A DNA stretch of 64,000 bases from Roseomonas sp. HF4 (lineage in GTDB: Bacteria > Pseudomonadota > Alphaproteobacteria > Acetobacterales > Acetobacteraceae): positions 1-64,000 of the forward strand of contig NZ_STGD01000015.1 in assembly GCF_005222755.1 (NCBI RefSeq), given 5' to 3'. Both the position numbers and the translations under genes were made by a program. Of this stretch, positions 8,545-18,299 are shown in pieces; position 1 is the stretch's first letter, and every line of letters starts with the position of its first letter. The notes below the pieces were generated by a model that worked only from the letters and a program-made list of their open reading frames with translations, was not told the origin of the DNA and searched no databases.

Positions 8545-9422
8545 GCGATCGAGGCCGGGACGTGCGACGGACGGCCGGAACGGCGCCACTCCGCGGTTCG
8601 GCCCGGCATTGCCTCGGGGAGCAGGACCTGCGCGACCAGCGCCTCGAACGCGTCCATCCCGACCCTAACGCGGCGCAGGCCCTGCTCGCTCAGGGATAGC
8701 ATGCGCCTGTCGCGACGAAGCATGTCCCGCTGCTCCGCGCGCCGCAGCAGGTTGCGGATCGTGACCGGGGTCACATGCAGCCTATCGGCCTCGCGCCGGA
8801 TCAGGTCCGTCGTCGCGAGCGGGCTGTGCAGATGCAGGTCGAGCATCGCGAGCATGAAGCTGAGGCTCCCCACGCCCCGATTCCCGAGATCGAGGCCGCC
8901 GAGGAACTGCAGCATGCCTTCGATGAAGCGGCGCTGCGCCGCGCGCCCGCGCGCCATCGTCACGGGCGCGCGGCGACCGATCAGCGCGGGTGCGGCTTCG
9001 TGGAAGTCCTCCACGAGGCGATCGAGCAGGTCGAACGCCCGCGCGCTCGGCTCGAAGACGTACTGGCGCGCATCGCGCGGGTCACGGCGGCGCTCGAAGT
9101 CGCCGGTCGCATGCGCCATCTCGAGCAACTGCGACAGGCGGGCGAGCGACAGTTGCGACCGCGTGGCCGCCAGCGCGAAGGGGACGCGTCCCGCCTGTCC
9201 GTCGCGCATCCAATCGGACTCACGCAGCATATAGAGGAACAGGCAGAAGCGTCGCAGGTCGGAAAGCCAGAAGCGCTCCATCGGCGCCTGGCGCAGGAAG
9301 TTCGCGACGAAGGGACCTTCGCGGAAGGTGCGGAAGCGCGCGTCCTGCCCGGCCGGCCGGGACGCGGGCGACGCCGCGGCCAGGCGCGGCAACAGGGTCG
9401 AGGCGGCATGGCCCATCATCAT
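8541..9422 (-). CDS. Winged-helix-like protein, possible transcriptional regulator
   Basis: About 293 residues, first gene of the five-gene minus operon. No confident family match. The C-terminal third (DLIRREADRLHVTPVTIRN then LLRRAEQRDML) reads like a helix-turn-helix followed by a wing, and the mid-part (RLSQLLEMAHATGDFERRRD) also resembles a MarR-like fold, so a DNA-binding role is plausible. Three consecutive ATG codons (9414-9422) lie 4-10 bases after AGGGGAG, so the start is one of these; the longer reading to 9512 lacks such a site. The position upstream of enzyme genes suggests it regulates the operon. Function is unproven. Confidence 0.6.
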   Translation of the reverse strand: MMMGHAASTLLPRLAAASPASRPAGQDARFRTFREGPFVANFLRQAPMERFWLSDLRRFCLFLYMLRESDWMRDGQAGRVPFALAATRSQLSLARLSQLLEMAHATGDFERRRDPRDARQYVFEPSARAFDLLDRLVEDFHEAAPALIGRRAPVTMARGRAAQRRFIEGMLQFLGGLDLGNRGVGSLSFMLAMLDLHLHSPLATTDLIRREADRLHVTPVTIRNLLRRAEQRDMLRRDRRMLSLSEQGLRRVRVGMDAFEALVAQVLLPEAMPGRTAEWRRSGRPSHVPASIA

Positions 9423-9788
9423 CGTACTCCCCTGCCCTCGGGCCGAGGCCCTTCGTGCGTTGCGTCGTTCGAGGGGGAACATCGATGCTGCGTCGACGCG
9501 GCGCACTGACATCCGTCATTGCCGCAGGGTTGAACACGCGCCCGGCGTTGCATCCATGGCTCGCAACGGCCGCGGCGACGACGCAACACCGGGGAAACCC
9601 GGGCGCCCCTTCAAGCCGCATGGCAAGGAATTCAACCCAAGGCTGCCGCGGATGGCGCGTTCGCCCGCCGATCGCGGGATGCGCGACGCCACATTCGCAC
9701 GACAAGTTTTCCCCGTGCGGCCGTTCTCCCCGACACCGCGGGCCGGCCACTCTCGCCTCGTTCGATCGCAAAGCCGAGGAGCCGCGAC
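9423..9788. promoter_or_regulatory. Divergent intergenic region between two polysaccharide operons
   Basis: This 366-base stretch holds no convincing gene. It must contain the promoters for the minus operon starting at 9422 and the plus operon starting at 9789. The only clear element is the AT-rich CGACAAGTTTTCCCC at 9700-9714, listed separately. A good Shine-Dalgarno (GAGGAG) sits just before ATG 9789. Confidence 0.5.
9700..9714 (+). promoter_or_regulatory. CGACAAGTTTTC motif, copy 1
   Basis: CGACAAGTTTTCCCC stands out from GC-rich surroundings 75-89 bases before the epimerase start. An almost identical CGACAAGTTTTCGCC lies at 24728-24742 before the acyltransferase gene. Looser T-rich versions precede other genes of the locus. 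It may be a regulator site or part of a promoter; no known consensus was matched. Confidence 0.35.
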
Positions 9789-10865
9789 ATGAAGGTCCTG
9801 ATCACCGGTCATCTCGGCTACATCGGCACCGTGATGACGCCGATGCTGCTCGCCGCGGGGCACGACGTCACCGGCCTCGACAGCGGGCTCTATGAACGCT
9901 GCACCTACGCCCCCGGCGGTCCGATCGTCTCCGTGCCCACGATCGCGCGCGACCTGCGCGACGTCGAGGCGGAGGAGATCGCCGGCTTCGACGCGGTCAT
10001 CCACCTCGCAGCGCTCTCCAACGATCCGCTCGGCAACCTCGACGAGGCGCGGACCTACGACATCAATCACCATGGCAGCGTCCGCCTGGCACGGCTCGCG
10101 AAGCGCGTCGGCGTGCGCCGCTTCCTGCTCGCCTCCTCCTGCTCGAACTACGGCAAGGCCGGAGAAGGGCTGCTCGATGAGACCGGCGCGCTCAACCCCG
10201 TCACCGCCTACGGCCGGTCGAAGGTCCGGTCGGAGCGCGACATCGGCGCGCTCGCGGGTGACGGCTTCTGCCCGACCTTCCTCCGCCCCGCCACGGCCTA
10301 TGGGCTGTCGCCGCGGATCCGCTTCGACATCGTCCTCAACAACCTCGTCGCCTGGGCGACGACGACGGGGCGCATCCTGCTGAAGTCCGACGGCTCGCCC
10401 TGGCGGCCGATCGTCCATATCGAGGACATCTCGCGCGCCTTCATCGCGGCGCTGGAGGCGCCCGAGGACGTGGTCTTCAACCAGGCCTTCAACGTCGGGC
10501 AGACCGCACACAACTACCGCATCCGCGACATCGCCGAGGTGGTGGCCGAGGTCGTGCCGGGCTGCCGCATCGAGATCGCGACCGATGCCGGGCCCGACCT
10601 GCGGTCGTATCGCGTGGACTTCTCGAAGATCGCGCGCTGCCTGCCGGCCTTCCGGCCCGAATGGGACGTCCGGCGCGGCGCCGAGCAGCTCTATGAGGCC
10701 TACCGCGCATCGGACCTCGACCTCGAGGCGTTCGAGGGACCGCGCTATCAGCGCATCGGGCACATCCGGATGCTGATGGCGGAGGGCGTGCTCGGCCCCG
10801 ACCTCCGCCGCAGCGCGGCGCAGGGCCAGGACAGGACGGACGCCGCGCTGCTGCCGGCCCCATGA
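9789..10865 (+). CDS. NAD-dependent epimerase/dehydratase (extended SDR)
   Basis: A 358-residue nucleotide-sugar [13 protein letters not shown] at the N-terminus is the Rossmann Gly motif, AALSNDPLG is the region of the catalytic Ser/Thr preceding [10 protein letters not shown], and YGRSK is the YxxxK catalytic pair near residues 138-142. Substrate is probably an NDP-sugar for the glycan; the exact sugar cannot be told. The start has GAGGAG five to nine bases upstream. The stop overlaps the ATG of the DUF4910 gene (ATGA, 10862-10865), so the two are coupled and probably act on the same intermediate. Confidence 0.87.
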   Translation: MKVLITGHLGYIGTVMTPMLLAAGHDVTGLDSGLYERCTYAPGGPIVSVPTIARDLRDVEAEEIAGFDAVIHLAALSNDPLGNLDEARTYDINHHGSVRLARLAKRVGVRRFLLASSCSNYGKAGEGLLDETGALNPVTAYGRSKVRSERDIGALAGDGFCPTFLRPATAYGLSPRIRFDIVLNNLVAWATTTGRILLKSDGSPWRPIVHIEDISRAFIAALEAPEDVVFNQAFNVGQTAHNYRIRDIAEVVAEVVPGCRIEIATDAGPDLRSYRVDFSKIARCLPAFRPEWDVRRGAEQLYEAYRASDLDLEAFEGPRYQRIGHIRMLMAEGVLGPDLRRSAAQGQDRTDAALLPAP

Positions 10866-12142
10866 CCGCGGAGACGGGCGCGGCGCTGCACGCCCTCGTC
10901 GCCGGGCTCTACCCGATCTGCCGCAGCATCACGGGCGACGGCCTGCGGCGGAGCCTCGACATGCTCCGCCGGCACGTGCCCCTGGCGATCCACGAGGTGC
11001 CGAGCGGAACCGCGGTCTTCGACTGGACGGTGCCCCGCGAATGGCGCATCCGCGACGCGTTCATCGAGGACTCCGCGGGGCGCCGCGTGCTCGACTTCCG
11101 CGCCTCCAGCCTGCATGTCGTGAGCTACAGCGCCGCGGTCGATGCCGTGCTGCCGCTCGCGGAACTGCGGCGCCACATCCACACCCTGCCCGCGCAGCCC
11201 TCGGTGATCCCGTACCGCACCTCCTACTACGCGGAGGCATGGGGGTTCTGCATGGCGCATGACGCGCTCGAAGCCCTGCCGGAGGGCCTCTATCGCGCGC
11301 GCATCGATGCCGAGCACCTCGACGGCAGCCTCACCTACGGCGAGTACCTGCACCGGGGCGAGACGGAGGAGGAGGTGCTGCTCTCGGCGCATTGCTGCCA
11401 CCCCTCCCTTGCCAACGACAACTGCTCGGGGATGGCGGTGCTCGCGTTCCTCGCGGCCCGCATGGCGGGGCGGCGGACGCGGCTGAGCTACCGCTTCCTG
11501 TTCGCGCCCGGCACCATCGGCGCGATCACGTGGCTGGCCCGCAACCGGGAGACGGCACTTCGCATCCGCCACGGCCTGGTCGTCGCGGGCGTGGGGGATG
11601 CGGGCGCGGCCACCTACAAGCGCAGCCGGCGCGGCGACGCGCCGATCGACGCCGCCATGGCGCATGTGCTGCAACACGCCGAACCGTCGGCCCGGCTGCG
11701 CGACTTCTCGCCCTATGGCTACGACGAGAGGCAGTTCTGCTCGCCCGGCTTCGACCTGCCGGTCGGCCTCCTGCAGCGCAGCCCGTATGGCGAGTTCCCC
11801 GAATACCACACCTCGGCCGACGACCTCGACTTCGTGCGGCCCGAGAAGCTCGCGGCTTCGCTCGCCCTGATCGAGAACGCGCTCTCGATCCTCGAGCAGG
11901 ATCGCCACCTGCGCAACGCCTTCCCGTTCTGTGAGCCGCAGCTCGGTCGCAGGGGCCTCTATGCCGCGCTCGGGGGCGATCCCGACGCCGCCCGCCGCAA
12001 CCTCGCGATGCTCTGGCTGCTGAACCAGGCGGACGGGTCGCGGAGCCTGCTCGACATCGCCGAGCGCGCCGCCCTCCCCTTCGCGACGATCGCCGCGACC
12101 GCCGCGGTCCTGGAACGCGAGGGCTTGCTGGTTCCCGACTGA
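10862..12142 (+). CDS. DUF4910 aminopeptidase-like protein with C-terminal winged helix
   Basis: A 426-residue protein of the DUF2172/DUF4910 group. The N-terminal part ([19 protein letters not shown]) precedes a zinc-peptidase-like core with [16 protein letters not shown] at 175-190 (His177 and Asp186 as likely metal ligands) and [11 protein letters not shown] near 315. The C-terminal 60 residues ([20 protein letters not shown]) look like a winged helix. These proteins recur in surface-glycan clusters, but their reaction is not established; acting on an amino-sugar amide is a guess. It overlaps the epimerase stop by four bases and converges with the sugar transferase gene. Confidence 0.8.
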   Translation: MTAETGAALHALVAGLYPICRSITGDGLRRSLDMLRRHVPLAIHEVPSGTAVFDWTVPREWRIRDAFIEDSAGRRVLDFRASSLHVVSYSAAVDAVLPLAELRRHIHTLPAQPSVIPYRTSYYAEAWGFCMAHDALEALPEGLYRARIDAEHLDGSLTYGEYLHRGETEEEVLLSAHCCHPSLANDNCSGMAVLAFLAARMAGRRTRLSYRFLFAPGTIGAITWLARNRETALRIRHGLVVAGVGDAGAATYKRSRRGDAPIDAAMAHVLQHAEPSARLRDFSPYGYDERQFCSPGFDLPVGLLQRSPYGEFPEYHTSADDLDFVRPEKLAASLALIENALSILEQDRHLRNAFPFCEPQLGRRGLYAALGGDPDAARRNLAMLWLLNQADGSRSLLDIAERAALPFATIAATAAVLEREGLLVPD

Positions 12143-12152
12143 ACGGGCTGCT

Positions 12153-12866
12153 TTAGCAGGCGCCGCGTGCGCGCAGCACGACCAAGGGGGTCCTGCAAAG
12201 GATACGAAGGTCGAGAGCCAGAGATGCGTTGCGGACGTACTCGACATCGAGGCGTACGCGATCGTGGTAGGCGAGCCCGCTGCGCCCGCTCACCTGCCAG
12301 AGGCCGGTCACGCCGGGCCTGACGCTGCAATAGAGGTGCGCAGCCTCGCCGCGGTAGTGCTCGTCGAGCTCGGCCTGCACGACGGGGCGCGGGCCGACCA
12401 GGCTCATCTCGCCGCGGAGCACGTTCAGGATCTGCGGGAGTTCGTCAAGCGAACTGCGCCGCAGCAGCCGCCCGACCGGCGTCACGCGCGGGTCGTCCGT
12501 CAGCTTGCGGCGCTGCTGCCATTCGCGCCGCGCGGCCTCATTCCGCTCGAGATGCGTCGCGAGCACCCGGTCTGAATTGAGGACCATCGTGCGGAACTTG
12601 AGGCAGGGAAACACCTGGCCGTTGCGCCCGATGCGCGGGTGACGCACCAGCACCTGCGGCCCGCTCGTGATGCGCAGCAACAGGGCAATGGCGGCGAGTA
12701 TCGGAACCAATGGAACCATAAGCGCCACGGCGAGGACAAGGTCCATGGCGCGCTTGGGGCGCCCCGACCACGCCGCGTCGGCGCGCGGTATCCGGACCGT
12801 GCCCTGCGGTGCCGACACCGTCCGTTCGAGTTGTGCCGCGCCGCCGGTCGTTCGCATGCCATCCAT
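12153..12866 (-). CDS. Initiating undecaprenyl-phosphate sugar phosphotransferase (ExoY/WcaJ type)
   Basis: A 237-residue bacterial sugar transferase, the short form without the extra N-terminal membrane segments of WcaJ. It has one hydrophobic hairpin (MDLVLAVALMVPLVPILAAI near 41-60). The catalytic region follows: PCLKFRTM near 90, the basic-acidic RRSSLDELPQILNVLRGEMS and LVGPRP near 135-160, and VRPGVTGLWQVSGR near 185-200. It transfers a sugar-1-phosphate onto undecaprenyl phosphate and so starts each repeat unit. It lies downstream of the Wza-like gene on the same strand, 126 bases away, with its own T-rich element in between. Confidence 0.92.
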   Translation of the reverse strand: MDGMRTTGGAAQLERTVSAPQGTVRIPRADAAWSGRPKRAMDLVLAVALMVPLVPILAAIALLLRITSGPQVLVRHPRIGRNGQVFPCLKFRTMVLNSDRVLATHLERNEAARREWQQRRKLTDDPRVTPVGRLLRRSSLDELPQILNVLRGEMSLVGPRPVVQAELDEHYRGEAAHLYCSVRPGVTGLWQVSGRSGLAYHDRVRLDVEYVRNASLALDLRILCRTPLVVLRARGAC

Positions 12867-12992
12867 GACGTGGAAGGTGCGATGCGGCGTGCTTGCCGTT
12901 CAAAGACAGGGAGCAAAAACTCTTGGCTGCATCCGCGCGACGCTTCCGGCGACCGCGCATCCGTCGGTTGTCGTGCTGACGCTGCGAAAGTG

Positions 12993-13562
12993 TCAGAAGC
13001 GCCGCTCGAACACGGTGACGACGTCGCCGGGCTGCAGCAGATCCGCGCGACCGGCGCGGTACTCACGGCTGCGCCCATCCGCGTCGAGGCGCGTGACCGA
13101 GACACGGTCCTGGATGGCGCGGTAGTTGAAGCCGCCGGCAAGCGCGACGGCCGAAAGCACCGTCATCCCCGGCTGGAAGGGGAACTGCCCGCCGCGCTCG
13201 ACCATGCCGAGGACAAAGAGCGGGCGGTAGGCGACGACCTGGACGGCGACGCCCGGGTCCTGAAGCAACTGGCGGCGCTGGAACTCGCGCCGGATCAGGG
13301 CCTCGGCCTCGGCGACCGTAAGGCCGAGCACGCGCACGGGGCCGAGCAGAGGGATCGCGACCGTGCCGGAATCCGCCACGCGGAACTCGCCCGACAGGCG
13401 GGTATCCTCGAAGACCGTGATGCGGAGCTGGTCCTCCGCCGCGAGCCTGTAGGGCCCGCTCGGCGCGCCGGGCAGCGGCGGGAGGTCCGCGCCCGGTCCG
13501 GCGCAGCCGGCAACGACAAGGGCGACGGGCAGGAAGCTCCTGCGGGCGAAGGATAGGCTCAC
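12993..13562 (-). CDS. Polysaccharide export lipoprotein, Wza-like
   Basis: A 189-residue protein with lipoprotein signal VALVVAGC followed by AGPG, then a Poly_export domain (YRLAAEDQLRITVFEDTRLS near 35-54, VADSGTVAIPLLGPVRVLGL) and a SLBB-like stretch (VLGMVERGGQFPFQPGMTVL). It would form the outer-membrane channel for the polymer with the Wzc-like protein. It is shorter than E. coli Wza (379), as is common in alphaproteobacteria. GTG 13562 is preferred because AAGGGGAGAG sits 9-10 bases upstream and the signal peptide begins there; longer readings to 13709 have no such support. Confidence 0.85.
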   Translation of the reverse strand: MSLSFARRSFLPVALVVAGCAGPGADLPPLPGAPSGPYRLAAEDQLRITVFEDTRLSGEFRVADSGTVAIPLLGPVRVLGLTVAEAEALIRREFQRRQLLQDPGVAVQVVAYRPLFVLGMVERGGQFPFQPGMTVLSAVALAGGFNYRAIQDRVSVTRLDADGRSREYRAGRADLLQPGDVVTVFERRF

Positions 13563-13849
13563 GATAATTTCTCTCCCCTTCTGCGGTCGGCGCATCCTGC
13601 GCGCCTGCGACCGCTCCATCCGAGCATAGGGCCACCACGGAGCAAAGCGCCACGCATTGATCCTGCTCGCACAGTCAGCACTGCGCGCGTCGCGACGACC
13701 GTCGACCAAGGGTTTAGCGTCCCCCCGCGCGCTTCGAGGGAAGACTTTTCCGCGGTGCCGTTTGAAGCGCGCCGCCCCCGGCCGCCATCAATGCGCATGA
13801 TCTCGGAACAGACGCCGTCGATGCGCGCACGCCCGTACCGGGGTCGGCC

Positions 13850-15100
13850 ATGACCCCCTGGAAGGCGCAGTTCAAGCCGGCGCTCGCGCAGGTCTACTCG
13901 CGGGCCTGCGCGCAGTACGTTCGGCTGTCCGTCGGCAGCGCAGAGGCGGAGCGCAGCTTCGGCCGCGTCGCCATCGTCGCCGCGCTCGGGCGCAACAACG
14001 GCATCGCCAACGGCGCCCGCCTGCAGCACGCGATGCTGCGGCGCATGGGCGTCGATGCCGAGCTGATCGATGCCGGCGCGGTTCTGCGCAACCCGCTGTT
14101 CCGCTCGCGCCACACGCCGGCATCGGCCTATGTCGTGCATTGCGGCGGCCCGCAGACAGCCCAGCTCCTCACCGCCATGATGCCTGCGGCGGCGCGTGCG
14201 TGGCGCATCGGCTACTGGGCCTGGGAGCTGCCCGACCCGCCGAGAGACTGGCACGGCTTCGACAGCCTGCTGCATGAAGTCTGGACACCGAGCCGCTTTT
14301 CGCAGCGGAGCCTTCGCCGGCTGACGGACCTTCCCATGGAGGTCGTTCCCCATGTCGTGCCGGTTGCGCGGCGGCGCACGCGGGATGGCGCGTGTCCCTT
14401 CACCGTGCTCTGCTTTGGCGACAGTCGGTCGAGCTTCGCGCGCAAGAACCCCATGGGTGCGATCGCTGCGTTCCGCGCGGCCTTCGGCGACAGCCCGGGC
14501 GCACGCCTCGTGGTCAAGCTGAACGGCGGCGCCGAGGATGGCTGCGAACTGGCGCGTGCTGCGGCCGGCTGCGCCAATGTCACCATCCTTCGAGACTTCC
14601 TCGATGCAGATGCGCTGGCGCGCCTCCACGCATCCGCCGACGTTCTCCTCTCTCTCCACCGTGCCGAAGGCTTCGGCCTGCCGATGATCGAGGCGATGGG
14701 CCACGGGGTCCCGGTCATCGCCACCGCATGGTCGGGCAATCTCGACTTCATGGACGGCACGAATGCGGTGCTGGTGCCTGCGCGGCTCGTGCCGGTCGTG
14801 GACGATGCGGGCATCTACCGCGACAGCGTCTGGGCGGAACCGGACCTCGACGTCGCGGCCGCGGCTCTGCGCGGACTCGCGCAGGACCCCGAGCGTTGGT
14901 CGCGGCTCTCCGTGGCTGCGCACGCCGCGGCATCGGCGCTCGCCCGGCAGGTCCCGACGGCGCTGCTGCAGCCACGCCGTCGTCGCGATGAGATCCGCGC
15001 CACCGTCGCCGCACGAATGGCCGGCCCGAACCAGACAGCACCGACGGCCCTGCGCGGCGCGCCGCCTGCCTGGGAACCCGTCCAGGGAGAACACGGATGA
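13850..15100 (+). CDS. Glycosyltransferase, GT-B type (GT4-like)
   Basis: A 416-residue protein. The C-terminal donor domain carries LLSLHRAEGFGLPMIEAMGH with nearby GVPVIATAWSGNLDFM, the classic GT4 EGFGLPxxEAM signature at about residues 263-285. The N-terminal half (GRNNGIANGARLQHAMLRRM, GYWAWELPDPP) is the acceptor domain. It opens a tightly packed operon: its stop overlaps the next ATG (15097-15100), and the following two junctions are also four-base overlaps. Substrates unknown. Confidence 0.87.
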   Translation: MTPWKAQFKPALAQVYSRACAQYVRLSVGSAEAERSFGRVAIVAALGRNNGIANGARLQHAMLRRMGVDAELIDAGAVLRNPLFRSRHTPASAYVVHCGGPQTAQLLTAMMPAAARAWRIGYWAWELPDPPRDWHGFDSLLHEVWTPSRFSQRSLRRLTDLPMEVVPHVVPVARRRTRDGACPFTVLCFGDSRSSFARKNPMGAIAAFRAAFGDSPGARLVVKLNGGAEDGCELARAAAGCANVTILRDFLDADALARLHASADVLLSLHRAEGFGLPMIEAMGHGVPVIATAWSGNLDFMDGTNAVLVPARLVPVVDDAGIYRDSVWAEPDLDVAAAALRGLAQDPERWSRLSVAAHAAASALARQVPTALLQPRRRRDEIRATVAARMAGPNQTAPTALRGAPPAWEPVQGEHG

Positions 15101-16062
15101 GGATCGCCATCGGCATTCCCACCTTCGGCCGTGCGGCGGTCCTCGCGCAGACCGTCGCGGACCTCGCGCGGCAGACGCGGCGGCCCGACCGCATCGTGGT
15201 CTGCCATGCGCGCGCCGAGGACGTGCCCGCAGCGCCGACCCGCGCATCCGGGGTCGAGTACGTGAGCGCCGAGCCCGGCCTGCCGCGGCAGCGCAACCGT
15301 ATCATCGACCATGTGCGGGACTGCGACCTGCTGTTGTTCCTCGACGACGACTTCCTGCTCCGCAAGGACTACGTTGCGGTGATGGCGCGCCTTTTCACGC
15401 TGCGGCCGGGACTCGTGGTCGCGACGGGGACCGTCCTGGCGGACGGGGCGACCGGCAAGGGGCTGGGCTTCGCCGAAGCGCGCGCGGTCCTCGAAGCCGC
15501 CTCGCCCTGCGCGGACCCGCTCGCCACGACGCCCGTGCCCAATGGCTACGGGTGCAACATGGCGATCCGACTCGAGACCCTCCGCCGGACCGGCCTCCGC
15601 TTCGACGAGCGGATGCCGCTCTATGCCTGGCAGGAGGATGCCGAACTGTCCTGCCGGCTTGCTGCGCATGGCGAGATCCTGCGCGTCGCGGGCGCGCGCG
15701 GCGTGCATCTCGGGGTCAAGGGCGGCCGGACCGCAGGGCTGCAGCTCGGCTACTCCCAAGTCATCAATCCCTTCTACATCGCCCGCGGTGTCCCGGCCTA
15801 CGGGCTGCGTCGCGCTGCGCTGCAGGTCGGGCGCAACCTGGCGGCGAACCTGCTGCGCGCGGTGCGACCCGAGCCATGGATCGATCGGCGGGGTCGGCTG
15901 CGCGGCAACATGCTGGGGCTTGTCGACCTCGTGCGCGGACGCCTGACGCCCGAGCGCGTCCTGGCGCTCGGCCCATCGAATAGCGGGCGTGGAGGGCGGG
16001 GCATGATCGGGACCGTTGCATCCGGGCCCGGCACGACCTACCGCCGGGAATCACGCCAATGA
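15097..16062 (+). CDS. Glycosyltransferase family 2
   Basis: A 321-residue GT-A enzyme: IGIPTFGRAAVLAQTVADLA at the N-terminus, LLLFLDDDFLLRKDY near 82-96 with the DDD metal-binding motif, and MPLYAWQEDAELSCRLAAHG near 175-195 holding the ED catalytic-type motif. Second gene of the operon, overlapping neighbours by ATGA at both ends. Probably adds one sugar of the repeat unit. Confidence 0.87.
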   Translation: MRIAIGIPTFGRAAVLAQTVADLARQTRRPDRIVVCHARAEDVPAAPTRASGVEYVSAEPGLPRQRNRIIDHVRDCDLLLFLDDDFLLRKDYVAVMARLFTLRPGLVVATGTVLADGATGKGLGFAEARAVLEAASPCADPLATTPVPNGYGCNMAIRLETLRRTGLRFDERMPLYAWQEDAELSCRLAAHGEILRVAGARGVHLGVKGGRTAGLQLGYSQVINPFYIARGVPAYGLRRAALQVGRNLAANLLRAVRPEPWIDRRGRLRGNMLGLVDLVRGRLTPERVLALGPSNSGRGGRGMIGTVASGPGTTYRRESRQ

Positions 16063-18299
16063 CCCTGCCCGCCCTCACGCTCGCCCCGTCCCGTCAGGAC
16101 GCCGACGCCTTCCGGGAGGACGAGCCGCTCGGCGTCCCGGTGCGGCGGCTGCTCGCCGTGCTGATCCGGCGGGCATGGCTGGTGCTGCTGGTGCTCGTGG
16201 CCGGCCTTGCCGCCGCCTTCGCCTGGCTCGACCGCTCGCCGCCCGTCTATCGCGCCGAGGCCTCGGTGCTCATCGAGCCGCGCAGCACGCAGGTAAGCGA
16301 CCTGCAGGCGATCTCGGCCGACTCCAGCAGTGCGAACGTCATGCGCACGCAGATCGACATCCTGCGCTCCCCCGCCATCTCGCGCCGCGTCGTCGACCAA
16401 CTCGGCCTTGCCGAGGAGCCCGAGTTCAAGGGCGGCCCGGGCCTCTCCGCCCGCGTCATGGCGATGCTGCACGATACCTTCGGCCTGTTCCCCGATGCCG
16501 TGCGAATCCCGGCCACCGGCGATGCGCGTGAGATGGCGGCGGCGATTCTGGCGTCGCGCATCGGCGTCCAGAACGAGCCGCGCTCCAATGTCCTGATCGT
16601 CTGGATCGAGACCCAATCGCCCGAGCTGAGCGCCAGGATCGTCAACGCGCTCGCAAATGATTTGCTGGAATTCCGGCGGCGGCAGAAGGGCGCCGCAATG
16701 GAGCGCGCCCATGCCTGGTTCAACGATCGCCTCGGCGAGCTGGCGGAGCGCATGCGCCAGTCCGAGCGGGCCATCGAGGCGTATCGGATCGAGCACGGGC
16801 TGACCGAGATGATCGGCATGCGTTCCGGCGCCACCCCCGTCCTGACCGTCAACCGGCAGCAGCTCGACGACATCGCGCGCCAGCTCGTGGCCGCCGAGGC
16901 GGACCGCCTGCGCAAGGAGGGCCAGCTCGACGAGGCGCAGGCGGCGCTTCGTGCGGGCGGCCGCGCGGACGCGCTGCCCGAGGTGATGAATTCGCCGATC
17001 ATCCGGACGCTGCGCGACCAGGAGGCGGTGGTCGCGGCGCGGGAGGCGCAGCTCTCGGCCCGGCTCGGCGCCCGCGCGCCCGACATGATGGCCGCGCGCG
17101 CGGAGCTCGTGGGACTGCAGCGGCGCCTGCGCGAGGAGATGGCCAACGCGATGGCCGGGCTGCGCAGCGAGGTCGCGGCGGCCCGTGCGCAGGAACAATC
17201 CCTGCGCGACCGCATGGCCGCGCTCCGGGCGACCGTCGCGCGGGACAACATCGCGGAGGTGCGCCTGCAGAGCCTGCAGGCGGAAGCCCAAGCCAACCGC
17301 GCGATCTACGAGAGCTTCCTCAACCGGGCCACGCAGCTCGCGAACGCATCCGGCATCCAGGAGGCGGATGCCGAGCTGGTCTCCGAGGCGATCCCCGCCG
17401 AGGCGCCGAGCGGGCCGCGGCGCGGACGCCTCCTGGCGCTCGCCTTCGGGGGGTCGCTGGTCGCCGGCATCGTCCTCGCCTTCCTCATCGAACGGCTGCG
17501 CGACGGGTTCTCGACGCCCGATGCGCTCGAGGGGGCGCTCGGCGTCGCCTCGATCGGGCTGCTGCCCAAGGTCGGCCAACGGGCGATGCTGGGCGGCAGC
17601 GGCGTCGCCGCCGCGCAGTACGCCGCATCCGTCGCGCGCCTCAGGGGCATCATCCAGGTGCTCGGGCGCGAGCGGCGCATCCGCACCGTCACGGTCACCT
17701 CCGCCCTGCCGCGCGAAGGAAAGTCCGCCCTCGCCCTCGGCCTCGCGCGGAGCGCGGCGCGCAGCGGCTCGCGCGTCCTGCTCGTCGGCGCCGACATGCG
17801 CAACCCGATCATGACCGGGACAGGGGAGGCCGATCGCGGCGCCGGCCTGGCCGAGATCCTGGCCGGGAACCTCGTGGGCGACGGGCGCGAAGTGCTGCGC
17901 GAGATCGAGAAGGGCCTCCACCTGCTGCCGAGCGGGCGCCTCGCGGGGGATGCCCAGGAACTGCTGGGCTCGCCACGCCTCGGCAAATTCCTGGAATGGG
18001 CGTCGGAGAATTTCGACCTGGTCGTGCTCGACACCCCGCCGGTGCTGCCGGCGGCCGATGCGCTGCTGGTCGCGCGGGCGACGGATGCAACGGTGCTCGC
18101 GGTCCGGTGGGAACACACGCCGCGCGCGGCTGCGCGCGACGCGCTGCGCCTGCTGCAGGGCAGCGGGGCCCAAGTGCTCGGCGCCGTGATGACGCAGGTG
18201 AAGCTCCGGCACTTCGCCCGCCAGGCCGACCACGGCCTTGCCCACCTTTTCCGGCATCATCGTGGCTATTACGGGCATCCGACGGACGGGCGCGTGTGA
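16059..18299 (+). CDS. Wzc-like polysaccharide co-polymerase / tyrosine autokinase
   Basis: A 746-residue protein: N-terminal Wzz domain with a membrane segment (WLVLLVLVAGLAAAFAWLD near 45-63), a long periplasmic coiled region, a second segment (LLALAFGGSLVAGIVLAFLI near 448-467) and a C-terminal BY-kinase-like domain. The Walker A is unusual (ALPREGKSALAL, with Arg for the first Gly). Walker A' reads LLVGADMRNP, lacking the first of the two usual Asp residues, while Walker B is normal (FDLVVLDTPP). The C-terminal tail has only one Tyr pair (RGYYG). Length control and export coupling are likely; kinase strength is doubtful. Confidence 0.85.
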   Translation: MTLPALTLAPSRQDADAFREDEPLGVPVRRLLAVLIRRAWLVLLVLVAGLAAAFAWLDRSPPVYRAEASVLIEPRSTQVSDLQAISADSSSANVMRTQIDILRSPAISRRVVDQLGLAEEPEFKGGPGLSARVMAMLHDTFGLFPDAVRIPATGDAREMAAAILASRIGVQNEPRSNVLIVWIETQSPELSARIVNALANDLLEFRRRQKGAAMERAHAWFNDRLGELAERMRQSERAIEAYRIEHGLTEMIGMRSGATPVLTVNRQQLDDIARQLVAAEADRLRKEGQLDEAQAALRAGGRADALPEVMNSPIIRTLRDQEAVVAAREAQLSARLGARAPDMMAARAELVGLQRRLREEMANAMAGLRSEVAAARAQEQSLRDRMAALRATVARDNIAEVRLQSLQAEAQANRAIYESFLNRATQLANASGIQEADAELVSEAIPAEAPSGPRRGRLLALAFGGSLVAGIVLAFLIERLRDGFSTPDALEGALGVASIGLLPKVGQRAMLGGSGVAAAQYAASVARLRGIIQVLGRERRIRTVTVTSALPREGKSALALGLARSAARSGSRVLLVGADMRNPIMTGTGEADRGAGLAEILAGNLVGDGREVLREIEKGLHLLPSGRLAGDAQELLGSPRLGKFLEWASENFDLVVLDTPPVLPAADALLVARATDATVLAVRWEHTPRAAARDALRLLQGSGAQVLGAVMTQVKLRHFARQADHGLAHLFRHHRGYYGHPTDGRV

